A DNA stretch of 64,000 nucleotides from an uncultured Oscillospiraceae bacterium. Its GTDB lineage: Bacteria > Bacillota > Clostridia > Oscillospirales > Oscillospiraceae. Shown in pieces: positions 34,858 to 43,700 of the stretch; positions within the stretch are counted from its first letter, which is position 1; every line of letters begins with the position of its first letter. The stretch covers positions 1 to 64,000 of the forward strand of contig CALWOP010000001.1 of the NCBI GenBank assembly GCA_944383195.1. Direction: 5' to 3'. Made by a program: the position numbers and the translations under genes. Under the pieces are notes generated by a model, which saw only the letters and a list, made by a program, of their open reading frames with translations, searched no databases and was not told the DNA's origin.

Positions 34858-35613
34858 ATGACCAAAGGATTTTATCAGCTGACCTCCGGTATCCTGTCTC
34901 AAGGCAGACGGCTGGACGTGGTGGGCAACAACATGACCAACCTGACCACCGCCGGCTATAAAGCGGAGACTTACACCGACAGCACATTTCAGGAGGTGCT
35001 GATCAGCCGGGTGGGCAACAAGGACAAGACGGGGGCCACAGTGATCGGCGAGGAGAGCTATATTTTGGCTCCCGACCAGCTCTACGTCAATTATGCCCAG
35101 GGGAGCATGAAAGAGACGGGGCTGACGCTGGACTTTGCCATCCAGGGAGACGGATTCTTTGCTATCCAGACGGACAATGGCGTGGAATATACCCGCTCGG
35201 GAAGCTTCTGCCTCAATGAGGCAGGACAGCTGACGCTGGAGGGGCAAGGCACAGTGCTGGGAATGGATGGTCAGCCCATCACCCTGAGTACCGACCTCAT
35301 TCGGGCCGATGGAGCCGGGCGGATCTACACGCAGGACGGGGCCTACCAGGGCCAGCTTGGAATCTATACCTTCGCCGATAACGGCCAGCTGGCCAAGGGA
35401 GAGAGCGGCCTGTTTCAGGCCAACGGCCAGCAGCCCCAGCTGCAGGCCCAGCCTGAGGTCATGTGGAAATATGTAGAGGAATCCAATGTGGATATGCTGC
35501 AGGAGATGAGCCGTATGCTGACGGCCCAGCGCTCTTTGCAAAGCGGGGCGCAGGTGCTCAAGCTCTACGATCAGCTGCTGACCAAGGCCACCAGCCAGAT
35601 CGGCCAGCTATAA
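34858..35613 (+). CDS. Flagellar rod protein FlgF/FlhO-like
   Basis: 251 residues. N-terminal rod motif LDVVGNNMTNLTTAGYKAET, core DFAIQGDGFFAIQT and a C-terminal helix with ESNVDMLQEMSRMLTAQRSL. It is one of two adjacent distal-rod paralogues, as FlhO/FlhP in Bacillus and FlgF/FlgG in enterics. ATG 34858 after AAGGAA. Which paralogue it is cannot be fixed by eye. Confidence 0.88.
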   Translation: MTKGFYQLTSGILSQGRRLDVVGNNMTNLTTAGYKAETYTDSTFQEVLISRVGNKDKTGATVIGEESYILAPDQLYVNYAQGSMKETGLTLDFAIQGDGFFAIQTDNGVEYTRSGSFCLNEAGQLTLEGQGTVLGMDGQPITLSTDLIRADGAGRIYTQDGAYQGQLGIYTFADNGQLAKGESGLFQANGQQPQLQAQPEVMWKYVEESNVDMLQEMSRMLTAQRSLQSGAQVLKLYDQLLTKATSQIGQL

Positions 35614-35635
35614 AATAAGGAAAGGGGAAACGGGT

Positions 35636-36385
35636 ATGCTTCAAGCATTTTATAGCGCCACGGTCGGCGCTCAGCAGCAGATGCTGCGTATGGACGTACA
35701 GGGAAACAACCTGTCTAATGTGAACACCCATGGCTACAAGGCCCAGGTCCCCGCCTTTCAGGCGCTGATGTACGGGATGCAGGAGGGGATTGACGGGGCG
35801 CAGCTGCCCCGGGGAAGCGGCGCTTATATGTCAGGCACCGCCACCAACTGGGCTTCGGGCAGCCTGGAGCAGACCGGCCGGGATCTGGATTTTGCTATCG
35901 TGGGGGATGGGTATTTTGCCCTGCTTGATCCCGCCACAGGCGAGATATCCTTTACCCGGGACGGGGCCTTTACGCTGGCTGGTTTTCAAGAGGTAAGTGA
36001 ACAGACCGATGAAAACGGGAACCCCGTGGTCAACACCGTATACTACCTCTCCGATGGAGAAGGACGGAAAGTGATGGGGCAGGATGGCTTTGCCATACAG
36101 GTAGACGACCCGTCTGAAGATCTGAATGTGGGCGTATTTTCCATCCAATATCAGGATGGCCTGCAGCGCGTGGGCAGCAGCCGATTCACAATGAGAGATA
36201 AAAACGGCTTGGTTTGGGTGAGCGATGCAAAAGTGGAGCGGGGAATGCTGGAGTCATCCAACAGCGACCTGGCCACTGAGATGAGTCAAGTGATCGAGGC
36301 ACAGCGCTCTTATACCTATGTCCTGAAGATGATGCAGACAGCGGATGAGGTAGAGTCCACTATCAACGGTTTGACCAACGGGTAA
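35636..36385 (+). CDS. flgG: Flagellar distal rod protein FlgG/FlhP-like
   Basis: 249 residues. LRMDVQGNNLSNVNTHGYKA at the N-terminus, DFAIVGDGYFALLDP in the core and SSNSDLATEMSQVIEAQRSY at the C-terminus. 22 bases after its paralogue. Builds the distal rod. Confidence 0.88.
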   Translation: MLQAFYSATVGAQQQMLRMDVQGNNLSNVNTHGYKAQVPAFQALMYGMQEGIDGAQLPRGSGAYMSGTATNWASGSLEQTGRDLDFAIVGDGYFALLDPATGEISFTRDGAFTLAGFQEVSEQTDENGNPVVNTVYYLSDGEGRKVMGQDGFAIQVDDPSEDLNVGVFSIQYQDGLQRVGSSRFTMRDKNGLVWVSDAKVERGMLESSNSDLATEMSQVIEAQRSYTYVLKMMQTADEVESTINGLTNG

Positions 36386-36399
36386 TTTGGGGAGTGTGT

Positions 36400-37020
36400 A
36401 TGAAAAATTATGAGGATTTGAACGGCCTGGAACTGGATACCATCCGGGAGATCGGCAGTATCGGGACAGGTAACGCGGCGACCGCACTGTCCAGTATGCT
36501 GGGCTGTGAAGTACGAATTGAGATGCCTGAAGTGCGGATCATGGGCTACAATGAGGCCATTAACTGGATCGGCGGGCCCGAGATTATTACGGCGGGCGTG
36601 CTGGTACATATGTCGGGCGAGTTGAACGGGATCATGCTTTCCGTGCAGCAGATGGAATTTGTCAATCTGGTGTTAGAGCGCATGGTGGGCCATACCGTAG
36701 AGAACTATGAACAGCTCAATGATTTGGATCGTTCTGCTCTGGTTGAAGTGGGCAACATCATGATCTCCACCTTTATCAACGCCCTGTCCGGGCTGGCGGA
36801 GATTACCACTCGGCTTACTGTGCCGGCCTTTGCTGTGGATATGCAGGGAGCCATTTTGACCGTACCTATGGCCGAATTTGGCGGGCAGTCTGATTACATT
36901 ATGACCATTGGAACGAACTTTATTTGCAATGGGAAAGCGGTGCCTTGCAGACTGCTGTTGTCTCCAGATATTCGCTCGTTGAATTTCTTGCTGAAAAAGC
37001 TGGGGGTTTTGGATGGATGA
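36400..37020 (+). CDS. cheC: CheY-P phosphatase CheC
   Basis: 206 residues with the tandem CheC layout. The first site reads REIGSIGTGNAATALS (E-x-x-S instead of E-x-x-N); the second, VEVGNIMISTFINALSG, keeps E-x-x-N. CheC removes phosphate from CheY-P and binds CheD. ATG 36400 after GGGGAG; a GTG at 36394 lies too close to that site. Overlaps cheD by eight bases. Confidence 0.92.
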   Translation: MKNYEDLNGLELDTIREIGSIGTGNAATALSSMLGCEVRIEMPEVRIMGYNEAINWIGGPEIITAGVLVHMSGELNGIMLSVQQMEFVNLVLERMVGHTVENYEQLNDLDRSALVEVGNIMISTFINALSGLAEITTRLTVPAFAVDMQGAILTVPMAEFGGQSDYIMTIGTNFICNGKAVPCRLLLSPDIRSLNFLLKKLGVLDG

Positions 37021-37495
37021 TAAGCTGGTAGTTGGAATTGCGGACATGAAAATGGCCCGGCAAAATGGAATGCTGATTACCTATGCCCTGGGGTCCTGCA
37101 TTGGGATCTGCCTTTATGATCCGTTGATCCAGTTGGCGTCACTGGTGCATATCATGCTGCCACTGAATATGGAAACCGGGCGAAAGTCTCCGCTGAAATA
37201 TGCGGATACAGGGATTTGTGAGACCTTGCGCCGTATGGAGCAGCAAGGAGCCGCCCGGAGCCGGATTGTAGCTAAAATTGCGGGCGGAGCCCGTATGTTT
37301 GAGACAGCCGGGGGCGGAAATCTGGGTAATATCGGCCAGCGCAATATTGAAAGCACCCATATGGTGTTAAAGCGGGAAGGAATCCGCCTGCTGCGGGAAG
37401 ATGTGGGAGGCACGGTTGCACGAACGCTTTTGTTCGATGCAAGCAGCGGCCAAGCGTGTGTACGCAGCTACGGAAAACCAGAACTGATTTTTTAG
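37013..37495 (+). CDS. cheD: Chemoreceptor glutamine deamidase CheD
   Basis: 160 residues. The catalytic set is visible: Thr and Cys in TYALGSCIGIC and His in SLVHIMLPL; AKIAGGARMF and IGQRNI are family motifs. It deamidates receptor glutamines and stimulates CheC. The overlap with cheC implies coupled production of the pair. Confidence 0.95.
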   Translation: MDDKLVVGIADMKMARQNGMLITYALGSCIGICLYDPLIQLASLVHIMLPLNMETGRKSPLKYADTGICETLRRMEQQGAARSRIVAKIAGGARMFETAGGGNLGNIGQRNIESTHMVLKREGIRLLREDVGGTVARTLLFDASSGQACVRSYGKPELIF

Positions 37496-37521
37496 AGATT
37501 ATGGAGAAAGTGGGGAACGGC

Positions 37522-38460
37522 ATGGCAGAGGAAACAAAAAGCGGGATCTTGCTGGAAACAGGAACCAATGAGATTGAGATCATGGAATTTACCATTGATG
37601 GAAACCTCTTTGGAATCAATGTGGCCAAGGTGCGTGAGATCATGATGTCCGCACCGGTAAAGCCAATGCCTCATACGCACCAGGCAGTGGAAGGGATTTT
37701 TAAGCCCAGAGATACTGTGATCACTGTGGTGGACCTGCCTAAGTATTTAAGCGGCAGGGAGCATGAGCATAAAGAAAAGGATCTGTTCATTGTAACAAAC
37801 TTTAACCAGATGCATGTGGCCTTCCGAGTGGACAGCGTGGTGGGAATCAGCCGTATCTCCTGGAAAGACATTCAAAAGCCCGACAGCACCATTTCCGGCG
37901 GTGCGGACGGCGTGGCCACCGGCATTGCCCAATGCGGCGAAGATCTGGTGAATATCCTGGACTTTGAGCGGATCGTGGCGGAAATTGCGCCGGAAACCAG
38001 TATTCAGATCAGCGAAGTAGAGGCGCTGGGAGCCCGTGACCGTAACAGCAGTCCCATCTGGATCGCGGAGGACTCCATCCTGCTGACGCGGATGATCCGG
38101 GAGTCTCTGGAGCGGGCAGGCTATACCAACCTGCGCACCTTCCCCAATGGGGCGGAGCTTTGGGAGGCACTGGAGGAGTGTGTTCAAACTGGCCCTGTAG
38201 ACGACCAGGTAGCACTGGTCATCACGGATTTGGAAATGCCTCAGATGGACGGACACCGCCTGACCAAGCTGATCAAAATGAGCCCGGAATTCAAGCATAT
38301 CCCCGTGGTAATTTTCTCCTCCCTGATTACGGAAGAGATGCGGCGGAAAGGCCGGGAAGTGGGCGCGGATGAACAGCTGAGCAAGCCTGAAATTGGGCAC
38401 CTGATTGGTATCCTGGATGAACTGCTGAAACGGGATCGCGGAAACGGGAAAGGAGAATAG
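37522..38460 (+). CDS. cheV: Chemotaxis coupling protein CheV (CheW-receiver fusion)
   Basis: 312 residues. The CheW-like domain (1-165) has ILLETGTNEIEIMEFTIDGN and GIFKPRDTVITVVDLPKYL. The receiver domain (about 185-310) has WIAEDSILLTRMIRE, the phosphoacceptor in LVITDLEMPQMDGH and the Lys in EQLSKPEIG. ATG 37522 matches the family N-terminus; ATG 37501 is a less likely alternative. Couples receptors to CheA and adapts by phosphorylation. Confidence 0.92.
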   Translation: MAEETKSGILLETGTNEIEIMEFTIDGNLFGINVAKVREIMMSAPVKPMPHTHQAVEGIFKPRDTVITVVDLPKYLSGREHEHKEKDLFIVTNFNQMHVAFRVDSVVGISRISWKDIQKPDSTISGGADGVATGIAQCGEDLVNILDFERIVAEIAPETSIQISEVEALGARDRNSSPIWIAEDSILLTRMIRESLERAGYTNLRTFPNGAELWEALEECVQTGPVDDQVALVITDLEMPQMDGHRLTKLIKMSPEFKHIPVVIFSSLITEEMRRKGREVGADEQLSKPEIGHLIGILDELLKRDRGNGKGE

Positions 38461-38464
38461 TACA

Positions 38465-39754
38465 ATGAGCAGCAAATACATTGTACGTCAGCCCATCAAA
38501 GACCGGAACAACCGAATCGTGGGATATGAGATTCAGTACTATGGGGAGAACAGTGCCTTTGGTGGAGACGGGGAAGCGGCCAATGACTTTGCCGCTGCGG
38601 ACACCATTTACAATTTTCTGACCCTGAATACGGATAAGCTGCTGCGTGGTACGTTGAATTTTATGACGTTTACCACCACACTGCTGATGAAAAAAACCCC
38701 CCGTCTGTTTAACAAAGACGAGCTGGTCATTCAGATCGACGACAGTGTGATCATCCACCCGCTGGCTATGCACATCCTGCAGCAATATGCCAAGGAGGGG
38801 TACAAAATCGCCGTCAATGAATTCCAGTTTGCCCCCCGGTATCTGGCTATGCTGGACAGTATTGATTACATCAAGGTGAATTTCCAGACCATGCAGGAGC
38901 TTACGCTGAAAAATATCATTGAGATCGCCCACAGCATGAACAAGTCGTGCATTGCAGTGGGGATCGACACTGAGGAGCTGTATCAGCGGGCTCAGAAGCT
39001 GGAAGTGGACGCCATGGAAGGGACTGTCGTGGCAGAGAAGATGGCGCAAAAGACCCACAACAGCGGATATATGCAGAGCAACTTCTTCCGCTTGATGGTG
39101 GCGGTCATCAAGGATGAGCCGGATGTGGAGGAGATCGAGCGGATTATTTCTGTGGATGCAACCTTGACCTACGGCCTTCTGCGGATTGCCAATTCCCGCT
39201 ATTTTTCCCTGCGCAGCAAGGTGACCAGTGTGCGGCAGGCTGTTATGACCATCGGCCTGAATGGGCTGAAGCAGTGGGTGTACCTGCTGAGCGCCAGCAA
39301 TGCGGAGAACCAGATGGATGAGGGCGCGGAAGAATTCCTGCGGTTGTCTCTGATGCGGGCACATTTCTGCGAGAGCTTGATGAATTACGCCAAAAATATG
39401 CCTGTCAGCAAGTCTGATGCTTACTTGATGGGTATGTTCTCCACACTGAACTATCTGATCGACGCTCCTATGGAGGAGATTTTGCAGCAAATCCCCATGT
39501 GCCAGGAAGTGAAAGATGCCCTGCTGCACCATAAGGGACGGTGTGGAATCCTCTATGACCTTGCCCTTTGCTATGAGCGGGCGGCCTGGGCCCAAATTGA
39601 CCGGCTGGCTGGTGAACTGGGCATCCAGACCAATTTGTTGACCAGCCTATACTTCAGCTGCATGGAGGAAGTAAACCGGATCTGGGGAGAAATTTCCCAG
39701 GCCGAGGGAATTCAGCCTGAGCAGCTGAAAGAAGAGCAACCCGCGGCTGAATAA
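38465..39754 (+). CDS. EAL/HDOD signalling protein (YuxH-like)
   Basis: 429 residues. The N-terminal ~200 follow the EAL fold (IVRQPIKDRNNRIVGYEIQY ... LVIQIDDSVI ... YIKVNF), but the catalytic E-A-L and downstream metal ligands are not conserved (GYEIQYYG), so it is probably not an active c-di-GMP phosphodiesterase. The C-terminal HDOD domain (about 205-400) has YGLLRIANSRYFSLRSKVTS and VRQAVMTIGLNGLKQWVYLL. It is the last gene of the fla/che operon, five bases after cheV. The role is unknown. Confidence 0.8.
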   Translation: MSSKYIVRQPIKDRNNRIVGYEIQYYGENSAFGGDGEAANDFAAADTIYNFLTLNTDKLLRGTLNFMTFTTTLLMKKTPRLFNKDELVIQIDDSVIIHPLAMHILQQYAKEGYKIAVNEFQFAPRYLAMLDSIDYIKVNFQTMQELTLKNIIEIAHSMNKSCIAVGIDTEELYQRAQKLEVDAMEGTVVAEKMAQKTHNSGYMQSNFFRLMVAVIKDEPDVEEIERIISVDATLTYGLLRIANSRYFSLRSKVTSVRQAVMTIGLNGLKQWVYLLSASNAENQMDEGAEEFLRLSLMRAHFCESLMNYAKNMPVSKSDAYLMGMFSTLNYLIDAPMEEILQQIPMCQEVKDALLHHKGRCGILYDLALCYERAAWAQIDRLAGELGIQTNLLTSLYFSCMEEVNRIWGEISQAEGIQPEQLKEEQPAAE

Positions 39755-39792
39755 GCACCGGCTGTGCGTAAAAGTATTGAATATTGCAACAA

Positions 39793-39828
39793 ACGCCCCT
39801 TTCGGCTTTTAGCCGAAAGGGGCGTTTG
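39793..39828. terminator. Bidirectional terminator at the end of the fla/che operon
   Basis: Perfect 15-bp arms 39793-39807 and 39811-39825 with a 3-base loop, followed by TTGTCC on plus and TTGTTGC on minus. It separates the EAL/HDOD gene from the convergent hemerythrin gene. Confidence 0.88.
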
Positions 39829-39847
39829 TCCTATTAAGCAGAAGGAA

Positions 39848-40252
39848 TCAGGCACCATGCTCCTGGACATATCTGGCCATGCGCTTATCCTCGGTCCGGA
39901 TATGGGTAACTAACACAGCTACCATACGGTTCAACTCGCCCAGCGTTTTGACCGTAGGGCCTTCTTGCAGCAAAACCTGAGCACTCTGCGCCAGTTGATT
40001 GCGGTATGACTCATGAAACTGCTTGTGGCCGGTGTAACCAGGATAATTGGTGCGGGTTTGCAGACGTTCTTCATCGCCGAAGTGCCGTGTCACATAGTCG
40101 CTTAAAAATTTTACAGTATCTTGGATCTGGTCACGGCCTTTCCCCTGGGCGCAGGCGTCCATCAGGCGGTTGACCGCTTCAAAAAGCTGCTTATGCTGGC
40201 TATCGATCAGTTGGTAACCAGTCAGCAAGTCTTGTGTCAGTTCGTAGCTCAT
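39848..40252 (-). CDS. Bacteriohemerythrin
   Basis: 134 residues with the diiron ligands in order: LIDSQHKQLFEAVN, RHFGDEERLQ, YTGHKQFHESY and THIRTEDKRMA. Bacteriohemerythrins bind oxygen and occur often in motile anaerobes, where they may serve oxygen sensing or scavenging near the motor. A sigma-28-like -10 box lies upstream, so it is probably made with the late flagellar genes. Confidence 0.93.
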   Translation of the reverse strand: MSYELTQDLLTGYQLIDSQHKQLFEAVNRLMDACAQGKGRDQIQDTVKFLSDYVTRHFGDEERLQTRTNYPGYTGHKQFHESYRNQLAQSAQVLLQEGPTVKTLGELNRMVAVLVTHIRTEDKRMARYVQEHGA

Positions 40253-40308
40253 GTTGGTAACTCCTTTTGATCATGGGATTGGAACAGAAACTTGTTCACT
40301 TACTATCT

Positions 40309-40316
40309 ATATCGGC
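40309..40316 (-). promoter_or_regulatory. Sigma-28-like -10 box of the hemerythrin gene
   Basis: GCCGATAT on the minus strand, 57 bases from the ATG. The region 15-16 bases upstream is AT-rich (TATT) rather than the consensus TAAA. Confidence 0.55.
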
Positions 40317-40415
40317 AGCTCTTTTGAATAATAATAGCTCTTATTATTTTTTATAAATTAGTTGGAAATGAAAATGGCCGCTTATCTGAGGGATGATATT
40401 TTCCCTATGTCCTCT

Positions 40416-40442
40416 TATTCCAAGATAAAAAGTGGTCGATAA
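40416..40442 (+). promoter_or_regulatory. Sigma-28-like promoter of yjfB
   Basis: TATT (40416-40419), 15-bp spacer, GTCGATAA (40435-40442), 43 bases before the ATG. Confidence 0.5.
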
Positions 40443-40484
40443 TAAAGCTGAAAGAATTAGCTGCATTGGAAAGGGGGGATCAGA

Positions 40485-40655
40485 ATGGTAGAGGCTATCA
40501 TGGGGATGCAGACGGCACAGATCCAAAGTGCCTACAGCACCGCGCTGATGAAACGGTCCATGGATGATGCAGAGAGTCAGGCGATTTCTCTGATCAACGA
40601 CATGATCGCTTCAGTGCCTGCACCGGCACAGTACACCTTTGATGTGCGTGCCTAA
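40485..40655 (+). CDS. YjfB-family putative motility protein
   Basis: 56 residues: starts MVEAIMGMQTAQIQSAYSTA, continues with a helix (ALMKRSMDDAESQAISLIND) and ends APAQYTFDVRA, fitting the small YjfB family. Strong ribosome site AAGGGGGGA upstream. Family members belong to the sigma-D regulon in Bacillus; function is unknown. Flanked by its own promoter and terminator. Confidence 0.82.
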   Translation: MVEAIMGMQTAQIQSAYSTALMKRSMDDAESQAISLINDMIASVPAPAQYTFDVRA

Positions 40656-40701
40656 AAGGTGGGGAAAATACCAGACCAATTAAAAAAGCGTATCATAAAG
40701 A

Positions 40702-40743
40702 AAACACCGTGCTCAGGAGAAAAACCTGAGCACGGTGTTTTTT
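40702..40743. terminator. Bidirectional terminator
   Basis: 16-bp perfect arms 40702-40717 and 40725-40740, 7-base loop, followed by TTT on plus and TTCTTT on minus. Ends yjfB (plus) and the SLH protein gene (minus). Confidence 0.88.
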
Positions 40744-40768
40744 AACATAGCGTTTCAGCTGTAGAGAC

Positions 40769-43700
40769 TTACAGTGTTACCGCTTTGGCCAGCACGACCG
40801 CCATTTCCGCCCGAGTCATAGTCTGGAGGGGGCGGAGCCGGCCTTGCGTGTCCCCGGAAAATAGGCCGTTTTTCACCAGTACAGCCATGGCGTTTCGTGC
40901 GTAGGGGGAAATACTCTGCCAGTCAGAGTAGCCATACAGGACGCTTTCTGATTCTGTACTGAGGCTCCAACCAGAAGAGACCATAGCCTGGTAGAGCATG
41001 GTTGCGGCGGCCTCACGGGTGAGGGGGGCCATGGGACGGAATGTGCCGTCCGGGTAACCAGAGGCGATACCCAAAGCATAGGCTTTTTGAACCGCCTGGG
41101 CATAGTAGGCGTTGGAAGGAACGTCCGAGAAAGTATGCCCGGAGGCGCTGGGGAAGGAGAATGCCTGATCCAGCATGACCAGGAAACTGCCCCGGGTCAT
41201 GGGAGCTTGGGGAGAATAAGTCCCAGTCCCTGTTCCGGTGACTACGTGGTTCTCATATAAGAAGTCCACAGCGGCGGCGGCCCAGCTGGCGCTTCCCATA
41301 TCAGAGAAGTACCGGGAGGTGGTGTTGGGAGTGACCCGGATCTGTACGGTGCCCTGATAGGTACTGCCGTTGGAAGTGGTAGCAGTGTAGCGCAGAGAGA
41401 CCGTTCCCTGGAATCCGACCAGAGGGACAAAGGAAATTTCCGAAATACCCGGTGTGGCGGAGGGGTAATAAGACGTGGCAGAACGCACCTGGCTGTTGGC
41501 AGAGTGAATCCCGTTGTAGCGATAGTAGAGGTGTCCGCCGGTGATCTGGTCCACTCCGGTAAACTGTACCGAAGACAGGGTGCCATTCCCTTGCTGGGAG
41601 CATACCGACTCAAAGTCAGAGGAGCGCAGAGCCACAGGCTGGTAGGAGGTGTAGTAGGTAATGACATCCGCCTGCACCTGGTTCACCGTGATGGTGACGG
41701 TACCGGAGAATTGCCGTCCCTTGGTGCTTTCTCCGGTAAAGGACAAGGAGAATGTACCGGAATACGTACCGCTGGGCACAAAGCTGACCCGGTCCAGATA
41801 AGGGGAGGAGGAGCGGTAATAGCTGCGGGAGGCCGTCACCTTACTTCCGTACTGGCTGGGAGAGGTATAGTCATAATACAATGTGCCGTAGGAAGTGGAG
41901 GGCAGGGTGAAGCGGACAAAGTTGAGGGAATCCCCTGTGGCGGAACGGCAGTAGTCATCGAAATCGCCGTCCTGGAAAGTGAGGACCTGTCCGCTGGTGA
42001 TTTGATAGGACAGGCGCGACTGGACACCGCCCACATCGATTTCCACCGTGCCGGAGAAGCTCTCTCCCTCGGTGTTCCAGCCGGTAAAGGGGATGTACAC
42101 AGTCCCGTTGAACCCACTGGCCGCCACGAAAGTGACATCATCCAGTCTGGGGGAAGAGGTGCGGTAATAGTTGAGGTTTTCGTTTACTTTACTGTCGTAA
42201 TTGCCGGAGGAGGTATAGTCATAATACAGCGTCCCCTGAGAAGAAGCGGGCAGGGTAAATCTGACCCGATAGAGGTTGCTGCCGGTCAGGGAGCGGGACA
42301 GGTCGTTAAAATCGCTGTCATCCAGGTTGACCATACCATTTTGGTGGATGGCGTAATGAATGGAACCGTTGCCTTGGGAGGAAATGGTGATGCCCACCTC
42401 GCCATAGAAGAGCGTGCCCCGAGTGTCCCAGGCGGTAAAGGGAATGGAGACGGCGCCCACATAGTCCTTGTTTGCCACGAACGTAATGTTGTCCAAGTAC
42501 GGGGAGGAGGAGCGGTAATAGTCCCGGCTCTCCGTCACCAGAGAGGAGTAATCTCCCGTGGAGGAGTAACCATAGTACAACGTTCCTTGGGAGGAGAGAG
42601 GCAAGACAAAGCGGACCCGGTCCAGATTGTAGCCGGTCAGAGAGCGGGAGAGATTATTGAAATCATCATCATCAAAGCGCACCCGGCCGCCCTGAGAGAC
42701 GGTATAGGTAATGTCGCCGGAAGCAGAGGCGGAACGCACTTCAATGGTGACACGGCCCCGGTAGGAGTAGCCGTTGACGTTCCAAGCCGTGTAAGGGATG
42801 ATGATGGTATCAGATACCCCTTCTGCGGGCAAGAAGTACACATCTCCCAGATTGGGACTGCCGGAATACTTGTATTTTTCCGTGGAGGCGACAGGGGTGC
42901 CTGGATAGCTGGAGGAGAGGTAGTTGGAGTACAGCGTCCCCCAGCCCTTATCCGGAAGGGTGAACATCACATAACTCAGGTCGTTGCCGGTACGGTTGCG
43001 GCAGGCCACCGCAAAATCGGAGGCGCTGAACTGGATCACATTTCCGTTGGAGGTGGAATAGGTCACATCCTGGGGCGCGTCCACAGTGACCTCAATGGTC
43101 CCCTGGAAAAACTCTGTGCCGGAAGCGTAGCCCATATAGGAGATCACGGCAGTGCCCTCAAAGTCCGGCTTTGGCACAAAGGTAATGTCGGACAGGGAAT
43201 TTTGTCCATTCCCCGGGCTGACGTAGAAGGTCTCATTGGTGCCCACGCCGGAGCCGGTGTCCCCCTCAGAGGTGTAGTGGTAGTATAGCGTACCCTGCTG
43301 CGTGGAAACGGACAAGCCGCTGACATAGAGCAGGCTCTTTTGCAGGACGTTGAAACTTTGGCTCTGCAGAGGTGAGATCAGGGAAGAGAAGGACAGGGGA
43401 GAAGCTACGCCTGCGGAGGTGTGAATGACCTCGGCGGTGGCTTTTTCCACTGTGACCACAACGCTGTCAGTGTAGTTGGAGTATCCGTTGATCTGCACGG
43501 TAATGGTTGCGGTTCCCGGATTCTTGGGGTAAAGGTAGCCCTGGCTGACTTCTACCACACTTGAGTCGCTGCTGGTCCAGGTAAGGCTATCCTTAATGGA
43601 ATCACCATAAATTTTATAACGAAGTGTATAGTTTTTGCCCACCCGAAGGGTCACAGCGCTGTCATCCAGAATGATGCCCTGGACCTGAACCACACATTCC

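Noticed and set aside
41504..43288. 594-codon open frame on the plus strand
   Set aside because: Antisense shadow of the repeat region of the other SLH gene; no start context or recognisable domain.
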